From NCBI RefSeq assembly GCF_048771995.1, contig NC_133026.1, positions 13,356,001 to 13,420,000 on the forward strand: 64,000 bases of DNA. The letters run 5' to 3'. A program made the translations under genes and the position numbers. Below the pieces are notes generated by a model. The model was not told where the DNA came from. It saw only the letters and a program-made list of their open reading frames with translations, and did no database searches. Position 1 is the stretch's first letter, and each line of letters begins with the position of its first letter. The DNA is from Taeniopygia guttata (Eukaryota; Chordata; Aves; Passeriformes; Estrildidae). Shown in pieces: positions 27,916 through 45,443 of this stretch.

Positions 27916-30900
27916 CTAAAAGTATTAAAACCAAAGTACTGTCATTATCTGAACACAACAGCACACAACCCTCACAGACACAAGCTCAAACTCCAACCAT
28001 TCAAACTCCAACATTCCGCATGCAGCAGGGTGCTTAGAACCACTGATGAAATGGGTTTTTCAAATAGAGGTTGGACTTACTCTGCCATAAGGCCCTCGTG
28101 TAACATGAAATTCACATTACAAAACGTGCTAAAACACTCAGCCTTCTGTGGCCAAGACACAAAACTGTTGTGCTCTTTACTGTGAGGCTTAAGAAGTACT
28201 ACTACAAACTTGATTAATTCAGCCCAGCTTACTCTCCTTTTCTCCTTTTTTTAACTTACTCATGTCCACCCCTGAAATCTCTCATCTCATTATTGCCTCT
28301 CCCTCCTTTATTACCAGCATTGTAAACATTTACTAATATGCAATGCTATTTTTACAGTAATCTTTTACTTAATACATACGAACTTTTAATTCATCTGAAA
28401 AACCCTGTTATACTAATGAATTCTGAAAGCCAAAAGAAGCACATACAAACAAAAATTCAGACAAAATAATACTCCTATTCATTGGTTTTATTAGATGTTT
28501 CTCTGAAATTCCTGTAGCTCAGTATCAGCATGCATGTTGATGCAACTTCACAAGCCTAACATCCAGGATGCAATATAAGATTTTTGCTGTATGTAACTGT
28601 GGCAAGGACACTAACAAACACAAAACCAAGAAGTATAACTGTACCAGAACGGGCACTTTCTGGACAGATGCATCAATGAGACTTCCTTATTACAGTTCTA
28701 TCTTTATTTTTAGCATCGCTGGTACTCTGATCATACAGTTAACAAACAAACCACTGAACATATTTTCTATCTTTACATAGCAGCACGTGTCTCTCAGAGC
28801 ATGCAAACTGCAAGTTTTACAGTGGACTCATGTCTGCAAAATACATTTATTTACTCAACATCTGAAGGTGCCATTTTTTTCTACTAAAATTGAGGCTAAC
28901 ACTGGAGATAATCACATTTTTAATATAAAAAAGAGCACCTAAATTAAAACAAACAACCAACAAAAAAAAAAACAAACTAAAAATAAATAAAACCAAAATC
29001 TGGACTGCGGTGACTGTAGTAATTACTAGAAAATTCCTATCAGCAAGGATTCTAGGCCAGACTCTTTTAACCCTACCTAAAAAACCAGTATTTTAATGCA
29101 GAAGTTGTCTCCTTGAAATGACTGGTGTGCTACAGTAAACTATGGCACTTCACAATGCAACTAATTTCCTATTTTATTTCTTTTTGTAGCTGCTGCATGC
29201 TATGAAGTCATACCTGACTGCCCTCAAAAATGTATTTAAAAAAACTTGAAAGGTTTTTGTCTTCATTACAACTCATTGTACTCTTTCAAAAATGGATAAT
29301 CTACTGATTACCCAAACATTCTTTATGGTTACTATGCTGGGGTTTATTTTATTTCTTTAGCAAATTCACCAAAGTGTATGCATTCCTTCCAAAACAAGAT
29401 GGGTGAAGTTTTTAATCACTTGTTGAGTAGCTAAGACAACAAAACATGAAGAAAACCGATCAGTATAACCATGATAGGAGACACTGGGAAAGGGAGGAAC
29501 GATATTAGAATGTTACAATCAAATGATGTGTGAGAAACATGTGAGGAAATATATTTCATGAATTAGATTGGTGAGGGTTTGAAATATTAGGAAGTAAATT
29601 TGGTTTAAGTCTCCTATGCAGGAGAACAGGAACAACTAAATACTATCTAAAATGAATTATTCTCTGGAAAAATAGACGTTTGACTCATTGTTTGTCAAAA
29701 TGAACCTTGAGTCAAAAGTCACAGTGGTTTCACACTCCCCATCCCCCATAATGAACCAAAATCTCCCACATATGTCAACAACTTCCTTTTCTCCTATAAT
29801 AGCAGGAAACAGAACATATGTTTTGCTCTTGCTGTTTCAGCAGCAAGCACAGCTGAGTGCTGTTATCACATTGTTCCTCCATTCCCAAGTCAGAGAGAAC
29901 CCAAGACCCAGCAGTTGTTTCACACCCCTCATTTCAGAGTTTCTGACACATGTGAGCCTGGCTCCAGCATCTCTGCTTGGACTGTCTGTCCCAAGTGCAG
30001 GCACAGCACTTCCCCACCCCAGGCACATTCCAGCAAAAGCAGCAGCAAGCAGTTTCCTGAATCAATCACCTCTCCATCCCAGAAGTGAAAGGACAGATAG
30101 CAACCCAGAAAAACCCATTTTTCCCAAGAAAGTAACAGTCAGAATGCATTTGTTTTCAAGATGTTGTAAAAGTCTGGTCTCTCTGTCTACCAGTTGCAGG
30201 TCAAATTTGCATCAGGCTCTGCAAGCCCACAAATGGGCATCATTTACTGCAGACAGGGATTAGTTCCCTGGCAATCAGCATAGATGCACATTGTGGCTCT
30301 GGATCTTTCCTGCTCACTTGCAAACTCTTATACTGAGTTTTCTCACCCTTTGTACTCTCTAATGTGCCCGATTCTCTCGAACCTTTTACTCAGCTGCCAT
30401 GGTACTTAGCAGAGCATTTAATTATTTATTTCCACATTATTTGGAGTCTGATTATCTTTGAGATCTCTATTATTTAGTCAAGCATAGCATAAACTGACTA
30501 ACTAACCAAACTAATCCAGGGACGATGGAAAAAGGGGGGGGGAAAGCAACCACAGATGGATGAACAAGTAATCCAAGCATGACTACTCATGCCTTATTTC
30601 CTGGTAAATGAGATTAAAAGTTTGAGATATTTCACTCCAACTTTTTGCTTTATATATTGCCATGTTTCAGTCCAAGACCCACTAATGTCTTAGACAATCT
30701 TCTAAGAGCTTTCAGCAGGAATCAAGCCCTAAGCCTTTCTGCTCTTGTGCACGTTTAAAGGATTCTCTTGAGATGTCAGCCTTGTTTCAAGAAGGGTGAT
30801 GGGTTCCAGTGACCTGAACCATGGTCCTGAATGACGAACCAGCTGAACTTTAAACTCATGAGTAATTCCTTTTGTTCTAGCTGGACTTCTTATAGTCCAG

Positions 30901-31699
30901 AAGAAAAAAACGTCTAAGTGGCTTGATAAATCAAGATCTAAGCCAAGTTCTCTGAAAAGGCCAATTGAAAAACCATGGACACAGAAGTCACTTCAATTAT
31001 TTATACAACCTTTCCTTAGAAATGTCAGGAAATATTATTTTAGGATACCATGACATATCATGAGGACAGGGAATTTAAGATACAAAAGCACAATTCAACA
31101 TGAAGAAAACTCATATATGTGCCAAGTTACTTTTTAGAGAACCTTTTTTCTATTCAATTTCAATCAACTTGACTGAGCAGAGATCTAAAATATACTATAC
31201 CAGGAGAGATAAGCCAGGACCTGCTCTGTTTCTGAGCATCTTGAATTACATCTGATCACAATGCCACTCTTACTGTATAATTCATGGGTTTTATTTCAAA
31301 ATCCTAACTGATTACTGATATACACAGTTAACTTTACAAAGGTGCAGCTAAAAATATACAACTGAAAGACACTATTCAGATTTTTCTACATGTAAGTGCA
31401 ACATATGCAACAATGCAGAAGTGCCCAATGCATATAAAACCAAACACTGAATCATCAGAGCTTTTCAATGTTGAGCTGTACTTCCATTTTTTATGGTACT
31501 TAATCCTTCAATTTTAATATTTCAATGTAAAATAATACATATAGAAAAATGTGTGTGTTTCTTATCGCTAGCCTGTAAGTTAAGAAAACTACTATCCAAA
31601 AACATTTTGAAAGAAATTAAGCATGGATTTCTAGGGTTTTAGCAGTTCACTTGTTGAAATAAAAAATATTTTCAGTACAAGATTCCACTATTCACATAC
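27916..31699 (-). other. CCNY intron, 3.8 kb
   Basis: GT-AG intron. It contains the longest stop-free stretch of the window on the opposite strand (first ATG at 29700, stop at 30263), judged non-coding, an A-rich patch near 28948-28990 and a G run near 30533. Confidence 0.85.
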
Positions 31700-31735
31700 C
31701 TGTTTTTGATGTGGTAATATATTGCAAGAGCTACA
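31700..31735 (-). CDS. CCNY: CCNY microexon, residues 122-133
   Basis: A 36-bp exon: T completes C122, then VALAIYYHIKN (11 codons), then AG of R134. The acceptor is tctttacag and the donor is gtatgt. It codes an amphipathic helix immediately before the canonical cyclin box (about residues 143-265 in human). Both ends are phase 2, so exclusion would keep the frame while deleting twelve residues (the codon at the new join would become Trp). No difference from human CCNY is apparent to me. Confidence 0.96.
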
Positions 31736-34833
<3,098 letters not shown>

Positions 34834-37550
34834 CTATGAAAAACATGCAAAAGAACAGTGGCAATTATGTAATAGCAAAGCATTTTTTTGAGAAAATGTA
34901 AGAATTTAAAAAAGACAAATTTCTGTCTCTCACAATGACGCACACAGTAATGTGATTACATTTGGAAGCAGTTCAGAAAGTTCAGAAATAATTAACAGTG
35001 CAAAAATCACAAAAATTCCTGCCTGAGACTCGCTAATGCATTCAAGTCCCAAATCCCCTGCGTCCCTCCTTCCCCAAAACCAGGCAAAAATTTTTCTGCA
35101 GGCTTACTCAAATACATACATACACTTGGAAAGCAAATATGAATAAGACCTATATCTCTGTCCTCATTCCAACAGAGTAAATGGAAGAGTGAAAAAGAAA
35201 TTGTGTTAGCAATGAAGACCAGTTTAGCAACAGATAAAAAACCATGCTTGCAGAAAAAAATATTTTAAACCCTCAAAAAAAAGTAAGGGAAAGAGGTCTT
35301 TACAGTAGAACTACAAAATTAATAAGGAGAATTCATAAAAATAATTCATAATAACACATTGTTATCAGAAAGGAAGAAAACTGATCAAAGAACAGAAGAG
35401 TATAAGCAAAATTTTAAAAAACATATATAAAAAGAAAAGGTTTTCAATATATTTCAATCATTTTTCTGCACTACCATAGAAAAACACTGGAAAATTCAGC
35501 CAAAAAACTGGCATTTGAGAACTCTGTTTCTAAACATTTTTTTGCTGAGAGAGCTTCTCCATCAGCCGTTTAGAGCAGCCAACACTCCACCAGGCTAAAG
35601 AGAATAGCTTCAATTACACCAGCTAATAGCTCTCACAGTCCCTAATCCTCTTTGATTCTATCTTTGCTTATTCCATCTACACTAGCAAATAACTTGACAA
35701 AGAACCTCTGTCAGGAAAGTGAAGATCAGTCAAATTACACATTTAACTCTCAACAGAATAAGTTTAAAATTCAGCTGGCGTACCAACATGGAAATTTTAA
35801 TTCATCTTACAATTAATGTAGTTTCCAGCATTTCAGTGGAGGGACCAATGTCAATACCATCAGCAGAATTCAGAGGTATTTACCAGCCCAGAGCAACTGA
35901 GTATCCAGGATACAGTCCTGTGACTGCTACCTCAGTACATCTTCCCCTGCCCACTTTCCAAAACAGATATTATTACAAGTGCCAGCATCCATCAGCTCAC
36001 CAATGCTCCACTTTCCATAGGCAGCTGACTTCCTAGCAGCATTCACTACACAGACAGACAGACTCCTGGTAAAACCTACACACATCTAAGTCATATTTCT
36101 GAATTTCACAGCTATGAGTGAAAAACCACAGTCTCCTGTTAATTGAAAAAAACCCCAACATTTTCTGAAGCTGCCACAATTGTAGAAACATTATGTTCAA
36201 ATTATCTGAAAGCTTACCAACAAATTCTCTCAAGGTCCTTCACTTGACCAGTAAAATTGCTGGCTGAGCTGCTTTTCTTGGAAGTGAAAAGGTTTACCGA
36301 GAAAATGAAAAATACCACAAATTTCAAAATCAAAAGTCCTGCAGGACTTCAGGAGTTTGGAAAGGTACTTTGTAATACTTTGAAAGCTGACAATCCATCT
36401 ACTTTCCAAGCTATTGTATGTTAGGCAAGAAAGAGGTACTGTGAATATTAATACCATAAAATTTATTAACTAGCATTGCTGCACACAGAAAGAATTACTA
36501 GGGGACTGGTGATTCAAAGCCCTTATTCTACCACAGTTTTGTTTAAATATCTGCATTAGTCTGTTGAGTACCTTCCACAGGCATGATAAAGGCAAAGCAT
36601 CTTAAAAACAAGAAAAATGATACTCTAGTGGCTGGGGGAAAAAAGGGAGATGTACACACATCTCAGCATTGTTATTAAAAAAAAACAACACATGGAAAGT
36701 TTTCTTTCTGCATAATAAGTGTCAACATGCTTTAAAGGTTTAGAAAAAATGTAAGATAAATATACAGGATTTATTCAAGGGAAGCACAACTAAGAAACAG
36801 AAAATAACTCTGTAGCAACACCACTATCAGATTTAAATTTTCCTATGTAAACAGCACTCTAACATTTGACACACGTCAATAATTAGAGCAACGCACCTTA
36901 TTTCTGAAACTACCACATCACAGAACTCTTCTTGGGTTTTCAGCCCACATCACACTTTGTTAGGCTTGGAACTTTTCACACCTCAGGAAAATACGTGGTG
37001 TCCCATGCCTCACTGTTCACAACAACTTGGCAGGAAGGAGCACTTCTCCGAGTCAGAAGAATGGTGCCAAGTACAAAGCTACACCCTTGGGTAAATATAC
37101 ACACACCTGTGCCATGTGAATAACTGACCTGTCAGGAGATCAGCATCCCCAGCTTCTACTCTGATGTCCAACTGCAGCCATATGATGCAGCAGGTAACAG
37201 ATTTCCTGCCTCTTCAATTGCTGGAAAACACCCTCAGTTTCATATTTTATCTCGACTAAGCTGGGAGACATTTGAAGTGCCACAGTTCAGTCAAACAGAC
37301 TTTTTTCTGAGCCTCCATAAAATGTTGCACAGGAACCTTCTCCATCCTTGCAAAGGACAAAGAGGCTACTGAGCATCAGCTCAGTATTCAGCACTGTCCT
37401 ATAGATAAACTCCCTTCTGTGTCCATTTCAATGTGATAGGTCCATGACCAAAATTGTACAGGAGCTTAACACCTTTGTATTTCAAATCCATCAGAGCTGA
37501 TCACAAAAATGCTCCCATCGAGACAAGTCAAAGAAGCTCTAATTAAGGGC

Positions 37551-37640
37551 AAAAAAAAAAAAAACCAAAAAAAAAAAAAAACCAAACAAAAAAAAAAACC
37601 AAAAAAAAAAACCAACCAAAAAACCCCCCCAAAAAAAAAA
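37551..37640. repeat. A/C-rich low-complexity tract
   Basis: Poly(A) blocks of 10-15 interrupted by CC and a C7 run. No adjoining retrocopy is recognised. Similar in style to tracts near 5.9 and 51.8 kb. Confidence 0.85.
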
Positions 37641-38219
37641 GAGCTGAGAATGACAAGCTTTTGGAGAAATTAGCCAAATTATCTAATGAGATCCCACCAT
37701 AAAGCTAGCACAGGAAAAGGACAGACTGGCACACCTCCTTTTGTAAATCTTCATATGCAAAAAGGAGCATAGAACACATGTGAAGCCTTGACAACCTCTG
37801 CTATTACAAATATTTACTAATTCAAAGCACCTCACTGATACAAAGTGGGATTCACTTAATGTGTTTTTTCAGTAGCTGCAGTACTATCTCTGTAGCCAAG
37901 AGATTCTGTAGATGTCACGCCTCTCAACTTCAGCAAAACTTCCAACTTCATCTCACATAAAATTCCCAAAGGGCAAACTAAGGAAAACATGGCAGGTAAA
38001 AACTACTAAATTTATACTAAAATTATATTCTGGTCAGCCAGGGATCACTTTCAAATTAGAAGCTTGAAGGGACATTCCATAGAGGCCCAGTCAACTCCAC
38101 ATAAAATACTGACCAGCAACTTTGATCACAGTATCAAAGTATTTTTTATTGTATTTGCAGCTGAGATTAACTTGCAGAGGACATTTTTCTTTAAAAAATG
38201 CAATATATCATTAGAATTT

Positions 38220-38790
38220 ATAGAGCTACCAGAGTAGAGCACCCATCCACTCTGCTCCACTGGAATTTCATGTCCAGTTTTGGACACTGTATTTCAAGAA
38301 AGATGAATTTATTTCAGAGTCTGGAGGACAGGGAAGCAACGTAAGTCAGAGATTTTAAAAACTTGATTTACAAGGGATTGTAAAGGCAGGCCGGAAAGGT
38401 TTTCTCCAGGAACAAAGCAAAAATAATGGCTTTAAAGTAATGTTGGAGGAAGTTACAAAGAAGAGGACGTTGTTCTCTATGACCCTTGTGGATGAGATAA
38501 GAAAGAGCAGGCTTATATTAAACTATGGAAAATTAAAATTGTACATGAAAGTGTGAGAAGAGGTGATGGCAAAAACAGCTAAGCCACTACCTTTTCCTAA
38601 TAGTAAGGATAGCTTAAATGACTTGAGCAGTAATAGAATCTCATCACTGAAAGTTGTAAGGAAGAGATAAAACAAACAGGCCAGGAATAGCTTAGATGCA
38701 AGCTTCTGCTTCTGGACAAGAAACCAGACTGAACAAGCTTTTGAGATGAATTCTAGACCAATCTTCTATCATTTGGTGGAGAGGATTTGT
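38220..38790 (+). mobile_element. Ancient CR1/L3-like LINE fragment
   Basis: Colinear landmarks of a decayed CR1 3' half: tccactggaatttcatgtcc and agttttggacactgtatttc (the LEYC.Q.W region of reverse transcriptase), then tttcaagaaagatg, a region like the 'gggcttaaactgcag' segment, then ggccaggaatagcttagatg and a 3' UTR-like end with gaattctagacc. Heavily diverged. Assigned by order of landmarks rather than by continuous identity. Confidence 0.6.
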
Positions 38791-40984
38791 AGCTCTTTAC
38801 TCCAGAAGCAGTTGCTATTTTTGTCATTTGAAACAAAGACAGCCACTAAGAAATGCTGACATTATAGTTCAACAATGAATACGAAATAGGTGTTTTGTGG
38901 AATTTCTTTCTTAACAGGAGAAGATGTAGAACAGAAAACTCTGCTTTATAACTTGCTACGTTTTTGAATGTGTTACAGAAAAAACCCTAAGAGATCAAGG
39001 TCCAGTTTTCAATAATGCAGGTGTTCCTAGCTCTTGAGACTAGCAGTTTTTTCCCCTTGCACAGCAAGTACTAAGCAAATATCACTGCTTTATTTTCTTC
39101 CAGCTTCATCCTAACACTTTCCAATTTTCCAAATCCTGTGTGTTTTAAGATGTTTGAACCACAGGTTTTTACTTGAAGTTTATATAAAAAACATTTTATC
39201 AGAATTCTAATAGCTTGGTTTTGGCCATCAAAATCATACAAACACTACAGAATTGCTTCTAGGTACCTGTTTTGAAAGGGATCATAATGGATTCCTAACT
39301 TTTTCACAATAATACTGTACAAAAGAGCTAATTTCTCTCAGGAAGCATCACTTAGAAATTAAATTTAAATTTGTGGGGAAAGAAGAAATGTTAACATTTC
39401 TTTTGCTAAAGTAGGCACTTCAGAGGGGTTTTGTGTAGAAACAACATCTAATGGATGGTGCACATTACCCAAAACCCACACTCAGAATTGACCAGAAGGG
39501 CCAGCTCTGGCCTCTTCAGCAGCACTAGGGTGGCTCTCTGCCCTGATGCTCAGCAGGGTTCATTTGTTTGGGCACAACACTCCCCTAATGAAGCTATACA
39601 GCTTTAGTACCAGCTCTGGCTCTCAGCCAGTCAGCTTCCAGTTTGGCAAAGCAGCTTCAGCCTTTTCCAGTGTTCTTTTGCACTTGTCCATCAAAAGATA
39701 ATTTGGAGCTTCTCTACTAAATAATGATAGTAGTTTCTCTACTCCCTGCGAACCAGGTGTAAGTTAGTGCATGATTTTAAAAGGTCCTATTAAATAATAT
39801 TTTCCCCCATGGAAAAACTGAGGCTTGCTTGCACCCGTCTGTGCAGACATGCCTATTAGCTTCCAGGGAGTAGAGGCTGGCCAAGATGCTAAAAGGCAAA
39901 ACTGGCACAAAAAAGTGCACATGAAGCCAAATTACAACAGTGAGCAAAAATACCAGGACTGCTTCTGACTTGGAAAAGGGAGGTTCCTATCTTCAGGATC
40001 TTCTGTTGCTTCAGATATGACTTCGTTTTGACAATATTTTTCACAGAAGAAACATGATTTTACAGGTCAACAAAGTGCTTCCCAAATCAACCCAGCCATG
40101 CAACACAATTCTCTGCATGGCTCTTCAACGTTCTGCACTTATTTTCATCTTGCATAATGCCAACACAGCAAAATTGTCTACCTTTGGCGTAGATATATTC
40201 ACCAGAATAAAAGTAATAGGAAACTGCACCAGTATGTTCATCTTCCTCTGCTGAAAACTACAATTAAATAAAAAAATCCAGTCCGACTACTCTTAAGTAA
40301 TACCCCTTGTTCCTCATGATTCAACTTTGTCCTCAGCTGACGTTTCACCAATGTTTGATAAAGTCCAAATCTAGCCTAGCTTAGACTAAATCTGCACTTG
40401 AAAGTTTTTAGCTCTCAAAGCTCATCTTTACTCATGTCAACTAGAGAAAATTATGTCAGCAAACCACTGAGCTCCTGAGGGGCTCAGCAACCACCAGTAA
40501 ACTCTGCAGCACATGCAGGCCCTATTTAACCACTGATAAAGCACCCTGCTTTACAAACGTGAAAGATTAAATATTTCTTTGACTGTTAAAATCAGCTCAA
40601 GGGCTTATATTTACAAAGCGTGTAATTGCTACTGTTGTGCAATTCCACCAGAGGGACTTTATTACATTCCCAGCAAAGCAAGTATCACATAGCCCCTTGT
40701 AAAAGAACTGTCCTGCATGTTCTCATTCTAACTCAAAAGTTAAGCTTGTTTCTCCCCATAAAAAAGTTTATCACTTCATATAACCTAATGCCTTGAGGCT
40801 GACAGGAGAGGTAAAATTCTTTACCCTAGAAGAGAGGAAAGGAAGCTAAATCAAAGACTCTAGAAAAACACATTTCAAACAGTAAATTTAGGTAAGGCAT
40901 TAAAGAAAACATGTTAATTTTAACTTACTAGATGCCTGGAAAGAATCTTAAGCTGCATCTATTAGGAATGGCATCAGTGTAAGG

Positions 40985-41050
40985 AATCTGCAAAATGGAC
41001 CAGGTGACCTATAAAAGCCCCCTCTAGACCTGCTTTTCTGTGATTGTGCA
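40985..41050 (+). mobile_element. CR1 LINE 3' tail fragment
   Basis: tggaccaggtgacctataaa, then ctctagacctgcttttctgt and gattgtgca match the extreme 3' end of CR1 in sense orientation. Confidence 0.7.
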
Positions 41051-44000
41051 ATGGAGAGGAGCAAAGGCCACATTAAGCAATCTCCAGGAAAACTTCAAGA
41101 GCACCTGAGAAGCCTCTAAGCTATCTTTCAGTTTATCTTGCTTTTCTCTTCAAGTAAGGAATGACAATTAAAATATCTTAAGGAATTTGGACAGCAATTA
41201 TAAGCCTTTCCAATAGCCAGCCTCAGGCAGTCTACTTGAAAACAACATCTCATGTTTTATGTTGTGCTTTGCTTTCACAGATTAAACTACTTTTCTGACC
41301 ATGTTCCCATTTCAGCATGTATCTTATTTACTCATTAATCACTAGTTGAAAGTGTTTGATTATCAGTCACATGTTCAGAAGTTTTACAACATGGAAGCAG
41401 AACAGCCTCTTTATTCAATCTGACAAGAATATTTGGGAGATACATAGGAGTAAGTGCCATACATAATTCCAAGCATGCAAAAAGGCTCATAGAAATTTTT
41501 CTTGCCTCACCACGTCCAGCAGAAGACCCAATTGTTCTCTCAAGTCCCCAGTACTGTGTCTGGGGAGAAGCTTCCCCTGATGTAAATCACCAAGGGGTAA
41601 TTTCCAAAGACCAGGGTTGTGACATGAGTGTCGCCCAGTAACTTTTCCCCAGGATGAAGAAAAAATCTTCTGGTCTCTACACAGATGTTAACTTTTCTAC
41701 TTGGAATGATAAAAACAGTATTAGTTTGCTGGAATTTGAACATCTAGTTGCCAGGTAGCATACAGTAGAAGCCAGTAGACAGCCCAGATCCCTAAAAAAG
41801 ACAATGATGAAAGGATCCTGTTGCTACAAGGCTGGCAAAGAGTCTCCAGAGTAAAAAAAAAATATGCAAAAGTGAGACATTACTTCCTTTTATTTTCTTT
41901 CCCTTTTCCTACCCTTTATCTTCCTTCAGAAATACAGAAATATATTGAAAAAATCCTTTATTTTTAAGGAGTATTGCTGCTCAGAAACATATATTCATTT
42001 TAAGATTGTATCTTGCCTAGAAGAGAAGTAATTACCTGGGCTAACAGAGCATTTTCTCCTTGTCTGAAAGGGAAAATTTCTGGAAAAACCTGAATGAGAA
42101 AACAACCTTTTTTCTCCCCTCACCCTGCTCCTTTCCTTTACAAAAAAACACAGTAAAAAGGACTACCTACTGCAACCATAATAAAAAATTCACTCTTTTT
42201 CCACCACCTCCTCTAAAAACACAAAACGTGTCTGTCTTCCTGTTTGCTTTCCTTGTACAGGCAGAGACACTGATGCAATCTCTCTTCTCTGAGAAAGGAA
42301 ACGCCCCTATCTCAGTCTGCATCTTTATCCCTCTCAGCACCTTGACTAAGCACATTAAAAGACATGTGCACACCAAGGCAGCATAAAAAAACCCCATAAA
42401 ATAACAAAAAACAGTGACTGCCAGCCAGTGCAATGGGAAAGAGAAGCAGAGTCTGCTGCAACTGCTTAGGAATTAAAACAGGCTGGAAGAAAGCAAGGTA
42501 CAGCAAGGTGGCTCAGGTGCATTGGAGGTAGGGAACTTCCAGCATCATTCCCAACCTGTCATGTGTCTCCTTGGGTTCTGCGGGAAGACTGGGAGATGGC
42601 AGTTCCTCCATAGCACTCTGTCACTCCCCCCTTTCATTCTTTCTCCACCCCAAAAAAAGAGCAGCTGCTGGCTTCTTCCATCACACCTACTGACAAGGTG
42701 AATCTGAAATATGGCAACTGTCAGCTCTTGACAAAGTGTAACAAATCAAATCAGGAACCCACCATTTGTGTTTGGGGATAACAGGAAACTATTCAGCTAA
42801 ATAAAATATCCTACAAACAAAAGCAAGCAAGCAAGAAAAAGAACAGTGGTGTGATCATGCTAAGAAAGTGCATTTTTAAATGAGGAAGAGTCAATACAAA
42901 TTTTTTTTAATAAGTAATATTTCAAAACTGCATTTGTATAAATTACTACTCTCTGTTACCACACAGAATTTGGCAAGCAGTTAAAACCACCCAGCTTTTC
43001 TTGATACTTCTCTTTCTAACCAGCCCCCCATATTACTTGGGAGAAATTAAATTCTGCCTGCAAAATAACCAGTTATGCAGATAAAAATAATTTGTTGCTC
43101 ATCTTGGTTATTTATCACAAAAGGAGAATAAGCATGAAAAACAACAACAAAAAAAGAACCACAAAAGAAAAAAGTGCTGCATTATGGTAAGGAGTTCTTT
43201 TAAAAAAAGGCAAAATAATAACACTACAGAATTTATGCCCTCTGGAATGTTTCCTTCAGAGAAGATGTGGGGACCCAGCACTTCACATCAACAGGGAAAC
43301 AGATGAGTAGCCATAGCTCCTGTAGGACACACTGAGAAACAGTGGAAAAGAACTGATCTATCAATAGGGTATATCATAAACCATTGTACCATGTAAATAA
43401 AACCCATTATTTGTCACATACAACTGTTAAATCTAACTAATTCCTTCAATTTCTTCCAGCAAGGTGGTCTAGATAAACCATGATGGTTCCCTGCAGTCTG
43501 AAATCAAAACACAGTTTCCAGTTACAAGTCACAGCTACTCCTACAAAAATGATCACCCAGTTTGTACACCAAGTTTAGCACACTGAAGATTTAGGAGGTG
43601 CTGAATGAATACTTACAGATGTGCTGAAGGAACAACTTAAAATATTACAGGATGTGCTTGAAAATACATTTTATCTATGAGTATTGCCTAAAAAGCTTAA
43701 CTGACCTGTAAAGACACAGACATGGTAAGAACTTCACCCTCATAAAGGTTATTTTTAGCTTTGTAATTCAGAAGTACTTTATATGTACAAAGACTTAAGG
43801 TAGCAGTAAACCACTGAGGGAAGTTTACACTACTGCAGCCTCAGCCAATATTTTGAATGCTACTTAGGGGGGGGGAAACAGAACAAATTAAGAAGAAATA
43901 CAGCACTTAGCACATCAACTGTATGTGAGGCTACACTGAGCTCCCAACAACACAACTCCTCAGTGATAGGATCACCCTTCCCTTTTCTGCAATATGTCCA

Positions 44001-45443
44001 GCCGAACCTAAAACCACTTTATACCAGAGTCTGCAATAGGATGCTTCCAGCAGCATCTGTAATAGTCATCTTTGTTAAGCTGCTGCAGGAATTAGAACTC
44101 ACAACACAATTTTTACATATGAAATGGTTGGTGCTAAGCACACATTATTAAGTTTACAGGAACCCAGTACACTGGCTGTCCAAGTTATTTTAAAACAAGA
44201 CAACGGCTCTGCAAACTACCCTCACATGCACTATAAACAATGGGAATGTTTTATAGGGGAATACAAGATGAGGACCAAGAATATCTGCTAACCTAGTGAG
44301 GGCAACTTTAAGGGTTCTGTAAGCCTCACAGAATTCTGAGAAGCCATGACTTCTCAGAATCTTAACTCTTAGGAAACTGAAAAATCTCGGCTTGCTTTGA
44401 GCCATACAGTAGTTTTATAGATATACTCAACACCAATCAGTTCCATCAGCAAATGAAGCAGTCCTGCCCTCCCACCCCACACAGCAGTTCATTCCTGCCC
44501 TTGTGGCTCCATCCCTTACTGCACGTGTGAGACCTGGAGTGAATCACAATTAGGAGCTCCACTTTAGCATTCAGCTGAATCGACCTGCATTTGTGCCCCA
44601 GTCCAGTTTATCTGGAGCTAGACAACTGCCCACCTCAGCACAAAGAGATGAAGTGGGTATAAACCACATCTGTTTGTTTCAGCAGCTGTAGTGCCATAAA
44701 AATGAAATTATAGCTTATATTTACAGATAGAGAAAAACCTCTCCATTCACCTTAAAGGCAAATAGCATTTGGTAGACAATTAGTTCTTTCCCTTCTCAAA
44801 TTTACCTAACTATGACTCCAATATTTCAGCACAAGGCTTCACATACTTGGGATCACACTGGTTCCAGGTGCTTCAGCAGTACAAACAATGTTAACTGAGG
44901 TGAAGAACCTGGTCCTCTATCCAAAGCAGGCTACAGGGTATTTGCTCTCAGCTTCACTGAGAATTTGACTCAAACAGATGAGAACTGAATTGAAAAATGC
45001 CCAGGGTACATGAGCATATCAAACCCCCGTCTTCATACTCAGCATATAGCACATGTCAATTCACATTTACCTTGCATCAACACACTTCAGAACAACTGTG
45101 TAAATACCCAATGCTGTAGTTCCCTGCCAATGCAAACTTGCATACAAATTTAATCTAAAGTTTCAAGAGTTTCTGTAGTAATTTTAAAAAATCATACCAA
45201 TGTGTGCAGCTCTTTTTCCCAGTTACCTACGTACACTGGTTGTGAGCATAATACTGTCTTCAAACCAACAGCTTTGTTCCACTAACTCAATAGCCAAGGC
45301 TTATACTTCAGGATCCTGATGCAGAGCAACATGTGAAGCATCAGCACCCTCTCAGCAATGTGGAAATCACGTGTGATAACTCTCATTTACTGTATAATAT
45401 AGACAACAAGGAGAAAGCTGCATAGCGAGGCATTTTCACTTAC

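Larger units (their letters stand above)
34834..45443 (-). other. CCNY intron, 10.6 kb
   Basis: GT-AG intron (gtaagt...catag). It holds an A/C tract at 37551-37640, an ancient CR1-like element at about 38220-38790 and a CR1 tail near 40985-41050, both on the plus strand. No exon-like segment was found in the remainder. Confidence 0.85.
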
